Source: Chloranthus sessilifolius (Eukaryota; Streptophyta; Magnoliopsida; Chloranthales; Chloranthaceae). Taken from it: a DNA stretch of 64,000 nucleotides. Location: the NCBI GenBank assembly GCA_021018995.1, contig CM037585.1:121108331-121172330 (forward strand), written 5' to 3'. Positions 11,233-22,784 of the stretch are shown here, in pieces. The notes beneath the pieces were generated by a model. It worked only from the letters and a program-made list of their open reading frames with translations, was not told the DNA's origin and made no database searches. Every line of letters begins with the position of its first letter. Position 1 is the first letter of the stretch. The translations under genes were made by a program, and so were the position numbers.

Positions 11233-13557
11233 AAGGTATAGAAAAGGCCAGTTCATCAACTTATTGATTTCTTAATAAGCCATAACAAACAGAAGCCGAC
11301 AACATATCAAAGATCTAAAGACAGAGGCAAACATAATATAATCCAAAAACAAAAGCTTTGTATAACAAGAGTTATATCACTATGAGGAACCAAGAAGAAC
11401 CACTGGTGATGGCCAATCCGATCACCTAAAATAGTGGTTCACAATAATGGTTCCTCGAGTGATATCAAAAGAACCATAATGATGGCCTAGGGCCCAATAT
11501 TCAAAATAATATCCAAACAAAAGTACAAAAAATAAAGGATCTAAGATCACGGGAAGAACTCCTCAGCTGGTATGTCCGATTCCTCCTCAGGAATGTAATC
11601 GGAGTCCTCCAGATCCTCTGACCCAAGGTCAGTCTCAACACTTGTGACGTATAGTCGAGGGTGAGCTAGCAACCAAGCCCAATAGAGGAGACAGATATAT
11701 TTACATTTCATTATAAGTAAGGTTTTCAAAGACAGGAATCGGATCAAATATGATTTTCAAATGATGCTTTGCAAACTAAATCTCCAGTTCTAATCCTGAG
11801 TCAAAACTGAAAATATAAATCTGATGTGTTCGAAAATCTTCTGAATTAGCATGCTTCTTGTCTTAACTTTATAACTTAATTTTATCTCCCAAATTTCCTA
11901 TAGCATGAGAGCGGACTACGTAACCGATGGGAAAACCCTACTGACAATCGTCGTTCATGAACCCATTTTTAAAGTGCAACAAGCCCCTACGCTATGAGAG
12001 AAACTTGCGCCAAAGTAAAACCGTCAACACGGTTGGTAGAATCTAGGGCATCGTACGTATGAACCCCAAATCGAATGCAAATGCTAACACATATCAAGTC
12101 TTATTATTCATAACATAATACTAATTTTTCAAAGTTCTGATTCGAAGTTCTGATTCAAAGATTAACTGAGGTTCTGAGGTTCAAATTTCAAAGTTCTTAG
12201 TCATAACAAAGTTTCCAATTTTTCGAATTTGTGTCATACATTCAGAGTTTGATTCATGCTGTGTGCAACATAACTTCCAAGATTTATGCTTCTTAAATGA
12301 ACAGTCAAATCAGGTATACTTATAATTCAATGCAAATTAAATATAGGGTTCCCCTACCTCAACAAAGAATATTCAAAATCATGCACAAGCAGTCCTCATC
12401 AAGGACTCCCAATAGTCAAAACCTACATATATTAACACTCTCAGTGTTAATATAGAACCCAAAAATCAAACCAAAAGCTTGCAGATTAAAAATTCAACAA
12501 AAATTTCAAATGCTTGAAATAAAGATAGACCACCCATTGAATTCAAATTAAATGACTTGAAATTCGATGGTCGAATTCAATTTCGACCCTCGAATTTCAA
12601 AACTGCTCATCAGTCACAAAACCCTGAAAATTGACCCTCGATTTCCAATTCGATGGTCGATTTCCAAATTCGACCCTCGAATTGGAAATCGACCCTCGAT
12701 TTTCAGAAACTGCTTGAGACACAAAAAAAAAACACAATTCGACTGTCGATTTTCAAATCGATGGTCGAATTCCATTTTCGAACCTCGATTTGAAAATCGA
12801 CCCTCGAATTTCTCTGGTTTTGTGGCTGTCAACTTTTCATGTCCGGATTCTTTTTCTCTTATTCAACCACAGCCATCTGATCTTATTTAAACACAAAACA
12901 TACTATTCTAAACAATCATAATTTAAAGGACACAAGAAGGCTTTTGAAGCCTACCTCTTGTAGCTTAAATGTTGCTTCCGTTGCACCGATTCACGCACCG
13001 AAACCAATCTCCAAGCTCAATGGTTCAGATTATCAAATCAGTCCATATTCATAAAGAGATAGACACGTCTCATCCATAACAAAATCACAGAGAACTTCTC
13101 ACCTTCCACATCTCTTTTCTCTTTCAATACATCAAACTGATCCGAAAATAAGCACAAGGCTAACTAATGGTTGAGATGGGGAGAGGAGCTCTCAAGCTTT
13201 CTAGATCTAGGATCAAAATGAGGCAAGGCTTATAGGCTTAATTTCTAACGAGAGAGAGAAGTGAAACTTCTTTTTCACTCTCTCTTATAACCAAAAGCCA
13301 AGCAATACAAATATCTAGATTTTATAATTTACAACTTATCCACTTAAGTTGAAAATATATCCGGTGTTAAACACAAACACCAACCCTATTGTGGAAGTCA
13401 TCGCTTACATGACTTACACACATCTTCTGACAAAGTCCTTTTGCCACTAGTCTTATCATAGCCTTAGCTTACCAAAATCAAAAAATATTCAACAATATTT
13501 TTCGGACATGCTTACCGAGGTAAACGAAAAATAGGTCAAAATATCGGGGATATTACA
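11233..13557 (-). mobile_element. Gypsy-1 3' LTR (lacks outer 27 bp)
   Basis: It matches 24350-26680 along its length and ends GGGATATTACA at 13557 next to the polypurine tract. The bases matching 24323-24349 are missing; different DNA is found before 11233. It contains a TCGACCCTCGA array (12545-12815), the 'CCCCTACCTCAAC' block at 12351, the 'GTGACGTATAGTCGAGGGTG' block at 11644, and a perfect foldback TATTAACACT/AGTGTTAATA at 12428-12451. Confidence 0.9.
12545..12815. repeat. TCGACCCTCGAATT palindrome array (3' LTR copy)
   Basis: Repeated half-palindromes of the forms AATTCGACCCTCGAATT, AATCGACCCTCGATTT and AATTCGATGGTCGAATT alternate over about 270 bases. The same array is at 25641-25935 in the 5' LTR, and related motifs occur before the extra ORF at 18838-18995. 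Confidence 0.9.
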
Positions 13558-13593
13558 TTCACCCCTCCTTAGGAATTTTCGTCCGCGAAAATT
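13558..13593 (-). other. Gypsy-1 polypurine tract with adjacent hairpin
   Basis: The minus strand reads TAAGGAGGGGTGAA directly against the 3' LTR, the purine-rich primer for plus-strand DNA synthesis. Next to it AATTTTCG and CGAAAATT (13574-13593) form a perfect 8-bp stem with a 4-base loop. The same pair is found at the polypurine tracts of Gypsy-2 (52451-52470) and, slightly decayed, of family D (63819-63836). Confidence 0.85.
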
Positions 13594-14095
13594 GAAGGCA
13601 AGACACACCATACAACAAACAAAAAGGAAACATGGTCACTGTGGGCCGATCCCGCAGGGCACGCTAGGCAAGGGATGGGATCCGTAGTAACGTGGATGTA
13701 CTGCATGTGGCACGAAAAGGCCATAGTGGATTATATCCGTACATAGATGCCCACACCCAAGGGTCACGTGCCGAGAGACTGATGCACAGTGACGCATGAA
13801 AGTAATAAAGATAACACAAACCCACCATAGCAACAGAATAAGAAATACAAAACCACAGAGATAGCAACCCCATACTGATAGCAAAACCACATAGATAAAA
13901 AAATACCCAAAGCAACGATAAACAAAACTAAACATATACAAAACGACACAACCATAGTATCCAAAGCAAATCCGAAAGCAGAAATATAAAAGATAACAAA
14001 AAGAAGGACCACCAGGTCCTAAATAATCCATGCTGTAAAAATAAATACAGACCCATAAAATCTAAAATCAGAGCCCCCCCCCCCTAAAGTAACAC
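13594..14095 (-). other. Non-coding 3' region of Gypsy-1
   Basis: This lies between the extra ORF and the polypurine tract. Overlapping open frames here give only low-complexity hydrophobic peptides and a C13 run occurs near 14080. I see no gene. Confidence 0.6.
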
Positions 14096-15412
14096 TCAAA
14101 ATCCCCGAGATGGACCAAATGATCCGGATCGACTCGCTACCAACACCGTCACTGCATCTCGCCCGGCGTAGTAGTAGGCATCGGGACCGGCCGACGTCAA
14201 AGGACGATATACGAGGCACGGATGTCGACCAGAATCGTAGTATAATCGGGGAACACATGCATCGTAAGAAAGAGCTCGCCATGCGTCCAACTCTCGCGAT
14301 AGGCGGTATCTTTGCGTGAGCTCCTGGATCTAGTGGCTCATCGCAGTCATCTGACGTGTAAACTCAGTGAGCGTAAGGAGGTCGCTCTGTGGGGGTTGAG
14401 TAGGTGCAGGTGTGTCTGGGGCAACGTGAGTAGGGTCCTCATCGTCATGCTCATCAAGAACTACTGGATCCTTAGGAGTCTGCACAAGGCGTCCGTAGGT
14501 TTGACCCCAATTAACAAGTTTATACATTTTTCTACCGGCAGTAGATCTGGGTTTGGTAGGGGGGATATCATACGCGGGGCCCGCTCAGTAGTTCTCAATC
14601 ATCACCGAAATTAAACGGGCATATGGAATACCCTTTTTCGGCTTTTTCACTTGTTTCCCCATTTTCTCGCGGGCCTTTATAATCCCCTTGAACAAGACCT
14701 CAGGAGCACTAAACCATCTCTCCTTGTAAGCGACAAATAAAATCTATTGTAGGGGGCCGGTTCGCTAGGACTTATGACCAAAGGGGTAAAGGGTAGTCTT
14801 AAAATTTTTATCCAATATCCACAGAGACTCAGGCATATGTGTGCGGACAATGGATTTACCGGACCCGTGACGTCCCTGCGTCATTTGAGTAATTACATCA
14901 TGAAAAAGGGCTGGTTTGGGGAAGGGAGGACCTAATCCCATGGTTTTGGAATATGTCAAAGGGCAACGGAATGCCACAGCCATGTCATCTAAATCAAAAG
15001 TGTAATCGCGCCCATCAATTTTTGTGTAAATTTTCTTCCCATTCTCGCGGCGCATATGCTGGTAAAACAGGCGCACGAGACGGGGATAAAAGTGATCACT
15101 AAACGAGGTGCAAAGAGAGGTCAGCTGGGCTTTTTCAAGATATTCGCCCGCCCACTGTGTGGTTGTTTGTTGGTCAAACAACTCCGGGTGAAACACATAC
15201 TCAGTGATGAAGCCCTTGATGCTCCAAAATTCATTGGGCTGCTCAGGCATGGGAGGGAAAACAGATGGTGTGGGCTAAGTGGTTGGTAGAACTGACTGAG
15301 GTGGTTGCTCAGGCTGTGGGGCGGATTGTGTAGTGTGGCTAGAGGAACCAGCTTTTGAAGATGGCCTCTTGGATGTGGGGTTACGAATTGGGGCTTGTTT
15401 CTTAGGCCCCAT
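14096..15412 (-). pseudogene. Gypsy-1 extra ORF, VRLFYQ family (putative plant transposon protein)
   Basis: An additional sense-strand ORF lies after pol. The start MGPKKQAP is at 15412; a TAG at codon 46 (15275-15277) and a stop at 14765 break it, and similar-looking coding continues to 14096. The N terminus is rich in Ser/Pro/Gln. The recognisable core is 'YPRLVRLFYQHM' followed by 'IYTKIDGRDYTFDLDD', shared with the Gypsy-2 extra ORF (53261-54496) and, more distantly, the Athila-1 ORF at 41076. This family is commonly annotated as 'putative plant transposon protein'; its biochemical role is unknown. I see no signal peptide or membrane segment in the core, so an envelope role is not supported. 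A DNA- or RNA-binding regulator is possible but unproven. Confidence 0.7.
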
Positions 15413-16129
15413 TGAAAAAAAAAAAAAAATAATAGCAACTCCCACAAATTGCAAGAAAAACAGGGTGGCACAAGAGAAATTGTAACAGCCCGAATTTTCC
15501 CAACTTACCTTTCCATAGAGATTTTTTTATTTTATTTTATTTTATTTTATTTTATTTAAACCAATACCAAAAGGGAAAACTCGGACTGCCAGATCGCAGA
15601 ACACAATCTGATACAGAATATACTTGGTATAAACACACATGAGCAAAATCAAAACAGGTACACATGACAGAACAAAAATATAAAACTCCATTCTATATCG
15701 AGAACACGTAATCCAAAGGAAACAAGCTAAACCACCGATGATGACTAACCATCACCTAAACAGTGGTGTACAAATACATACAAAACTCAAGTCTCAGAAG
15801 TCATTGTGCCAAACCAAGTGAGCTTCTCCCTCCAGTAGGCAACTCCGATTCTCCTCAAGTCCAAGGTTCCGATGAAAGGCTATACCTGTGACGTATAGCG
15901 GTGGGTGAGCCACATCTAAGCTCAGTAGCAGAACATCAATAGCAGTTACATCTTACTAATGATGTAATTCAAAGCGTAAGTAGGTCATATATAAAAGACT
16001 AATTTAATGATTGAATGGATCGAGATGTTTGATAGCGTAATAAAAGTAATGACAAGGTAGATATTTTTTTTAACAGACACAAGCTTGTAATTCTTATTCA
16101 TGCTCTCAATTTCCAGATTTTCGTGTTTC

Positions 16130-16378
16130 ACTTTACTCATTGCGTCCATATCACTCACTATGCTCATTTCACTCATTGTGTTCACTTCACTCACTGTATT
16201 CACTTCACTCACTATGTTCACTATGTTCACTTCACTTATGTATGTTATGCAATGCGTACGGATCGCCCCCGTACGGGCCCACTATGTATGCTATGCAATG
16301 CGTACGGATCGCCCCCGTACAGGCCCACTATGTATGCTATGCACTATACACTGTGTACGGATAACCGCCGTACCGGTC
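16130..16378. repeat. Two adjacent minisatellites in S1
   Basis: 16130-16235 has about six copies of a roughly 18-bp unit close to TTCACTTCACTCACTATG. 16236-16378 has three copies of a roughly 46-bp unit carrying ATGCAATGCGTACGGATCGC and the foldback GTACGG...CCGTAC. Confidence 0.9.
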
Positions 16379-17458
16379 CACTTGTCAATGTCTACTCACA
16401 GTCAAGTTTCATATATGTTCTCACTATTCACATTCACTCTCAAATATAGGGTTCAAGGTTCATACTTAACAATTCAACATTAAGTCTATCTGGTTTCCAA
16501 GGTTCAGAGTCCAATCATCCATATTCTAAATTTCTCAGTTACTGTCAGATAACATTACCCAAAAATCCAGAGATTCAACATCCTATAGTTTCTATTCAAT
16601 TTGTCGAAACAGAGTCCCATATTCATTCTAATTCAAAGTTCATAGGCAAGTTCAACTAATAATATCTCATACGGAAACAGAACAAATCGAATCATAAGCA
16701 AAACATAACGAATCATATTAAAAACCAAATTGAATAGAACGAATCAGGTCACAAGCGGAAACACGGAATAATCAGATCATATACGAAAACAGGACGGAAA
16801 TAGAACATATCAGAATGGAAATAAAGAATCAGGTTGAATATCAAAGAAATTATGAATCAATTGATAAAATGTAATTTTCGTTGAGTTTCCCCTACCTTAA
16901 CAGATCTTTCTAAGCAAATCCAACGCCGGTCCAAAGCGATCCAAAAGTTCTTATCCACAGCCTTCATTTAGTCTACATCACACAAGTGATGTTGTATTAA
17001 AAATTGATCCTAATTATTAATAATGTTGACGTATTTAAGTGTTTTCTCAAAACCGAGGCAGAAATGGGTAATTTCGTGTTGACTCGAAACTTGACCCAAC
17101 TTCCCACTTCATTTTGACCCTCAAAACATTTTATTAAAGATTTGGTTAATTCATGAAAGAGTTAGATATCGTCGTACTCTTTCTAACGCATCAAGAATCA
17201 CGTCATTCGGAGTTCGGGACAAGGAGTTATGGCCAAAATACCGAAGCTATATCGATACTTCTGTCAAAACGCGATTACTTAGAACTTGACCAAACTTCCA
17301 GCTCAATTTTGATCATCATAACAATTTATTTATCAGTTAGTTAATTCATAAAAGTTGTAGATTTGGTTGTCCTCTTTCCAATGCCGCAAGAATCGCATCA
17401 ATCGGAGTTCGGAGTAAAAAGTTATGACCAAAACACTGAAGCAGTGTCGGCACAGTCT

Positions 17459-17705
17459 AGGTTGATCGATCAACACCTTGGTGATCGATCACCAACCCTC
17501 CTGTAGATCGATCACCACCTTGGTGATCGATCACCAATGCAATTTCAAAAACTCCCCCCTTCTGTCCACATCAATTTCTTATACAGATTGATCGATCACC
17601 ACCTTGGTGATCGATCACCAACCTCATTGTAGATCGATCACCACCTTGGTGATCGATCACCAACTCCCTTGTAGATCGATCACCACCTTGGTGATCGATC
17701 ACCAA
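17459..17705. repeat. Long hairpin array of GATCGATCACC units in S1
   Basis: Four near-copies of GATCGATCACCACCTTGGTG followed by ATCGATC, each almost perfectly self-complementary (12-bp arms, 3-base loop), are spaced 43 bases or more apart. Confidence 0.92.
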
Positions 17706-18627
17706 TGACAGAAAAGCTGTCATTAATGGAGTTCACCTCCCTTCCATTTTTTTGATCTCCTTCCACTAATGGTTGTTCAATCACCATTAATACTTCATAA
17801 ATACACACTAAACTAAAACAAGGATTTGTTCTATAATCTAAACCATTAAAATCAAAGAAAACTAACCTTTCTTCGATCGATTTCGCGCCTTTAAGGATCG
17901 TTGTCCAAAAGGGGTTTCGAAACGAAACTTTCGGATTTCCACGATGAATCCACAGAGATCGATCACAAGGACTTGAAGATGATGCCGTTCATCCTTACGC
18001 GTCGATCTTAACCTCTTCCAAGCACGGGAGACGATTCCAAAGTGATCGGCTCTTTGAAAATGGGGTTCTTTTTCCTTAAAAGAAATAGGGGTTTCTAACG
18101 AAAGGGGCTTGAACGGTCCAGATTTATAAACGGCGGAACACCATCGATACCGACATCACGAGCCTTGCGACGAGTGCAGAGTCCTTCAGGCGATGGCGAT
18201 CTCGCGATCGAAATCTCACGAGAAGGGGTTTGAAGGTTGACGGGAGCTCTCTCTCTCTCTCTCTCTCTAGCTTTCAAATTTGCAAGGCTTGCAACCGGGT
18301 GAAGCTTCTTTGAGAAGCTTTGCCTTTTAATTAGCTAAAGGGTTTGGTTTCGGTGCGAAGCGATAACACTGCAAAAGTGTGTTAGGCTTATCCACTTGAA
18401 ATAGAGTTTGGTTTCGGTGTTGAGCGGCACACAGTGCGTCGGTGCACGACTTTCACACTAAAGGCCCAAACACACCTTTAAACCTTAATCCGTCCGCACA
18501 AAGTTATCTTAATATCATTTAATGATTTATTATTACATAAAAACCATGGAGACATCGATTTCCGTGTCGGACACATACACGGGGTCAGTCGAGTTCGGGC
18601 TCAAATTTTTCGGGTCATTACAGAAAT

Positions 18628-19386
18628 GGAGCAAGAGTTACCTTTATGAAAAGCCCCAAATCGGGTTTCCAATGATTGAAATCCAAATTCCTTGGAAAAT
18701 GCAGTGGATTCCCCCTCTAATTTCGGCCAAAAATGATGAAGAAGCCCAAAAAGCACCAAATCGCCCTAAAACCCTAAGCTCAAACCCTCAAAGAAGCAAA
18801 CACGAAATGGCCAAATAAAATAAAACCCCTCACTTAAATCGAGAAAATCAACCCTCGATTTTGAATTCGTGGGTCGATTTTGAAATCGACACTCGATTTG
18901 GAATTCGACCCTCGAATTCTGAAAAATTTTCTCAGGCCTGATTTTGGGCTTAAAACTGCCTGGATACTGTTCATGAAAAATCGACCCTCGATTTTCTCGA
19001 GTTTTATTTTACTCCAAAATTCAAAAATATAAAAGGAGGGTCCATTCCTTGGGTCCAAATAGACCTCCTTAGAGCCCAGTTCAGTGTAATTATGGAATGC
19101 GATAGTTCTGGCATCAAATATAGCCGATTTTAACTGAGAAAAACAACTAAATGACTTAGCTATAAAGGGCCCTATGAATTCCACCAGCAATTTAGGGAGT
19201 AACATCCTTGGTTTGGGTCAAAGGCCCAAAATTTTCCGGTTTTCCACAGAGTAGGTACATTTAAACAGGCACTATGTAATGTAGATTGGACCGCCAAAAT
19301 TACTCGCCAAAATTTATATATAAATGTAAAACCAATTATTACATAAAAATTCGAAGTATCATACAGGCCACACAAAGTCTCAAAAT
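18628..19386 (-). other. Gypsy-1 spacer between chromodomain and extra ORF, with TCGA array
   Basis: No coding. Between 18838 and 18995 there are several CGACCCTCGATTTT/AATTCGACCCTCGAA motifs of the same type as in the Gypsy-1 LTRs. With S1 removed, this array would lie about 280 bases upstream of the extra ORF start. A weak TATA-like stretch, TTTTATTTTATTT, lies at about 18816-18829 (minus strand). Confidence 0.65.
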
Positions 19387-19743
19387 TTAAGCAAAAAAGT
19401 TCGGAAATTGGTCTCGGAGCTCAGCTTCACGCTCCCAAGTGGCTTCCTCCGGTGTATGATTCCGCCATTGCACGAGAACCAAAGGAATCTTCTTAGTGCG
19501 TAGGATCTGCTCCTTGCAGTCTAAAATTTGAACTGGGTCCTCAATCACCGTCAAACCATCCTGAAGCTCGATGGGTTGGTAATCAAGCACGTGAGTCGGA
19601 TCACGGATGTATCGACAGAGCATCGACACATGGAAAACGTTGTGCATGCTAGATAATTGCGACGGTAGTGCCACACGATATGCAACCTCTCCGACTCGGC
19701 CTAATATCTCAAAAGGCCCAACGTACCTAGGACTCAGTTTCCT
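19387..19743 (-). pseudogene. Gypsy-1 integrase C-terminus and chromodomain
   Basis: The frame of the integrase ORF continues after the stop at 19744. The GPY/F-like region 'YVGPFEILG' is followed by 'VFHVSMLCRYIRDPTHVL' and then a chromodomain with the aromatic and acidic pattern 'VLVQWRNHTPEEATWERE'. Chromovirus chromodomains guide integration towards heterochromatin marks. The final stop is at 19387. The stop at 19744 (TGA) would otherwise be an Arg codon, judging by the Gypsy-2 sequence. Confidence 0.85.
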
Positions 19744-21342
19744 TCATTTTTCGAACCACATAACGCCCTTCATAGGCGAAATTCGAACAAATACATTCTC
19801 GCCGACCTGAAAATCCACGTGTCTCCGTTTGAGATCGGCGTAGCTCTTCTGATGACTCTGAGCTACTCGTAGTCGCTCGTGAATCAACCGAACTGTCTCG
19901 GTCGTGCGCTCGACAATATCAGGGCCAATAATGAGCTTCTCACCCACTTCTTCCCAGTTCAACGGCGATCTACACCGTCGTCCATATAAAGCCTCGAACG
20001 GGGCCATACCAATGCTAGCCTGAAAGCTATTGTTGTAGGCGAACTCGATCAGAGGCAAGTGTTGGTCCCATGACCCGTGAAAATCCAACATGCAAGCTCT
20101 CAGCATGTCCTCTATGATCTGATTCACCCGTTCAGTCTGGCCATCCGTCTGTGGGTGAAACGCCGAACTAAAATCAAGACGAGAACCCATGCCCTCCTGA
20201 AATCGCTGCCAAAAGTGTGAAGTAAACAACGGGTCTTGGTCAGACACAATACTAGCCGGTAGCCCATGCAGTCTAACAATTTCCTTCAAGTATAACTCTG
20301 CAAGTCTACTGGCTATATATGTGGTATTGTATGGCAGGAAATGAGTAGACTTGGTTAGCCGATCGACAATGACCCATATGGCATTGTGCTTCCTCAGTGT
20401 TTTCGATAACCCGAGTATGAAATCCATTGAAATGGCTTCCCATTTCCACTCAGGCACAGGTAAAGGCTGCAATAGGCCTGCAGGATTCTGATGATCAAGC
20501 TTAACCTGTTGACAAACCATGCACCGCGATACGTACTCAGTGACGTCGCGTTTCAAACCTCGCCACCAGAAACTCTTCATCAAATCCTGATACATCTTGG
20601 TGCTACCAGGATGTATGGCATACATGGATTTGTGAGCCTCTTCCAGAATGGTGTCCCGAAGCTCTGTACTCGACGGTACACATACACGGTCGTGAAACAA
20701 CAAGGTCCCATCTGCTCGTATGGAGAAATCCTTCTTGTTGCCATTCTCTACATCCCGTCTGATCACCATCAGCTCATCATTGGTCATCTGAAGCTTCCTT
20801 ATATTCTCGAAGAGCGTAGGACGTAGTACAAGTGTAACCATCAATGCTCCCGAGCCTTTGACATCAAACCGTGAGCTGCCCAAAGCCATATCCTCCAAAA
20901 GCTTCCATCTCTGAATCCGGCTAACAAGATGTGACAACTGTGCTGAAGACCTCCTACTAAGAGCATCAGCAACGACGTTTGCCTTTCCCGGGTGGTACTG
21001 AATCGAGCAATCGTAGTCCTTCAAGAACTCCATCCATCGCCACTGCCACATATTCAAGTCCTTCTGAGTGAATAGGTACTTGAGACTCTTATGATCAGTG
21101 AAAATATCGAATATCTCACCATAGAGGTAATGTCTCCAGATCTTCAAGGCGAATATAACGGCTGCTAACTCTAAGTCATGCGTCGGATAGTTTCTTTCAT
21201 GGTCCTTCAACTGCCTAGAACCATACGCAATGACCCACTCGTGTTGATTAAGCACACAGCCTAATCCGTCATAAGAAGCATCACTATATACTGCGAAACC
21301 TCTACTGCCAGAAGTTATAGCAAGTACTGGTGTTGTAGTCAA
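19744..21342 (-). pseudogene. Gypsy-1 RNase H and integrase
   Basis: An uninterrupted 532-codon stretch. Residues 1-150 are RNase H ('[12 protein letters not shown]', '[10 protein letters not shown]', 'VVADALSRR'). The integrase zinc-binding motif follows ('HPGSTKMY...CMVCQQVK'). The catalytic core has Asp in 'ISMDFILG', Asp in 'IVSDQDPLF' and Glu in 'DGQTERVNQ' (DDE). After the core comes '[14 protein letters not shown]', with no intron, which helps to recognise the insertion in Gypsy-2. The domains look complete, but nonsense codons upstream (21358) and downstream (19744) cut it out of a functional polyprotein. Confidence 0.92.
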
Positions 21343-22224
21343 GCGATGCTTTAGCTCCTAAAAGCTCTGCTCGCACTGCTCTGTCCAATCGAACTTCGCA
21401 TTCTTTCTCGTGAGATGTGTAAGTGGACCCGATATCTTCGAGAAACCCTCGACAAATCTCCGATAGTACCTTGCCAAACCAAGGAAACTTTGGACCTCTG
21501 TAACTGTCGTAGGTTGTTCCCATGTCACCACAGAATCTATCTTTGTAGGATCCACTGAGATACCCGCTTCAGAGACTACGTGGCCTAAGAAACTGACCTG
21601 CTCAAGCTAAAACTCACACTTTCTGAGTTTGGCATACAACTGATGGTCCCTAAGTGTTTGAAGAGCCATCTTCAGATGCTGCACATGCTCCTCTCGAGTT
21701 TTCGAATAGATGAGGATGTCATCTACGAAAACTACCACAGATTTATCAAGATGTGGTTTGAACACCCTATTCATCAGATCCATGAAAGATGTAGGCGCAT
21801 TCGTCAATCCAAACGACATCACCAAAAGCTCATAGTGGCCATAACGCGTCCGAAACGCAGTCTTGGATATATCTTCCGCCTTGATCTTGAGCTGGTGACA
21901 GCCTGACCTCAGATCAATCTTTGAAAAGAACTTTGCACCTTGCAACTGATCAAATAAGTCATCTATCCGCGAAAGAGGATAACGATTCTTAATCGTCATC
22001 TTGTTGAGCTGTCTATAATCGATACACAGACGCATCGATCCATCCTTCTTTTTCACAAAAAGAACCGGTGAACCCCAAGGAGAAACACTCGGTCGAATAA
22101 AGCCTTTGTCTAACAGCTCCTGAAGCTGTTCCTTAAGTTCTTTCAACTCAGCAGGCGCCATTCGATATGGAGCTTTGGATAACGGTTCTGTACCCGGCGC
22201 TAGCTCAATCGCGAACTCTATCTC
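21343..22224 (-). pseudogene. Gypsy-1 reverse transcriptase
   Basis: The RT core includes '[20 protein letters not shown]', '[10 protein letters not shown]', '[12 protein letters not shown]', '[14 protein letters not shown]' and the catalytic '[10 protein letters not shown]'. RNA and DNA templates are copied by this enzyme in cytoplasmic particles. In-frame stops at 21607 (TAG, expected Trp) and 21358 (TAG, expected Gln) break it. The connection domain ('[11 protein letters not shown]') is present. The reading frame does not shift, so damage is by point nonsense only. Confidence 0.92.
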
Positions 22225-22784
22225 TCAATCAGGTGGTAATCTAGGTAAGTCTTCTGGAAAGACATCAGGATAATCCCAGACCACCTTGATAAGAGCCAAG
22301 TCATTCTTCTTCTTTGTAGAATCTTGCAAATAGGCCAGATACCCACTGCAACCATTCTTCATCATGCGCTCGACCTTAATGGCCGAAACCAATGGCGCAA
22401 CCTTTGATTTGACTCCACAGAATTGGAAGGATTTTCGCTTTGGCGGTCGGAAGGTCACTATCTTTCATAGACAGTCCACGCTCGTGTGATAAGCTGCCAA
22501 CCAATCCATTCCGAGAATGACGTCAAACCCTTCCATGCTCAACGTAATCATGTCGGTCACTGTCTCGTGCTTATCAATCATCACGATGACTGACTGACAT
22601 GCTGTATCAGTGCATACTGAACTTCCCATAGGAATCTTTACGTCCAAAATAAAGGCAAGGGGTTCGGGAGTAATACCCAACTTCTCTGAGAAGGGAGGAG
22701 TAATAAACGAGTGTGCAAACGCAGGGTCTATAAGTACTGGTGCTTCAATTTTATTCAGGTCGCCTCGACGACTCATCATAAGGG
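22225..22784 (-). pseudogene. Gypsy-1 protease and RT N-terminal linker
   Basis: The retropepsin segment shows 'VLIDPAFAHSFI', where the family usually has D-P/S-G-A/S: the aspartate is kept but the following Gly is lost, so the active site is probably impaired. 'FDVILGMDWLAAY' follows. Stops at 22465 and 22225 are both TGA where Arg is expected (CGA to TGA). Confidence 0.85.

Larger units (their letters stand above)
15481..18622 (-). mobile_element. Solo LTR S1 (chromovirus type) with TSD GAAAT
   Basis: It starts TGTAACAGCCCG (15481) and ends CGGGTCATTACA (18622), flanked by perfect GAAAT duplications (15476-15480 and 18623-18627). No primer site, polypurine tract or internal sequence is present, so it arose by LTR-LTR recombination. 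It carries a (TTTTA)n run at its left end, minisatellites at 16130-16378, two copies of the shared 90-bp cassette (17153-17263 and 17345-17455), a GATCGATC hairpin array (17459-17705) and a CT run near 18248. Confidence 0.95.

Noticed and set aside
12567..12890. Plus-strand frame with repeated 'FDPRI' peptides (also 25776-26012)
   Set aside because: Translation of the TCGACCCTCGA palindrome array; not coding.
13636..14031. Hydrophobic, membrane-protein-like frame on the minus strand
   Set aside because: Several overlapping frames give similar low-complexity peptides; the region is non-coding spacer of Gypsy-1.
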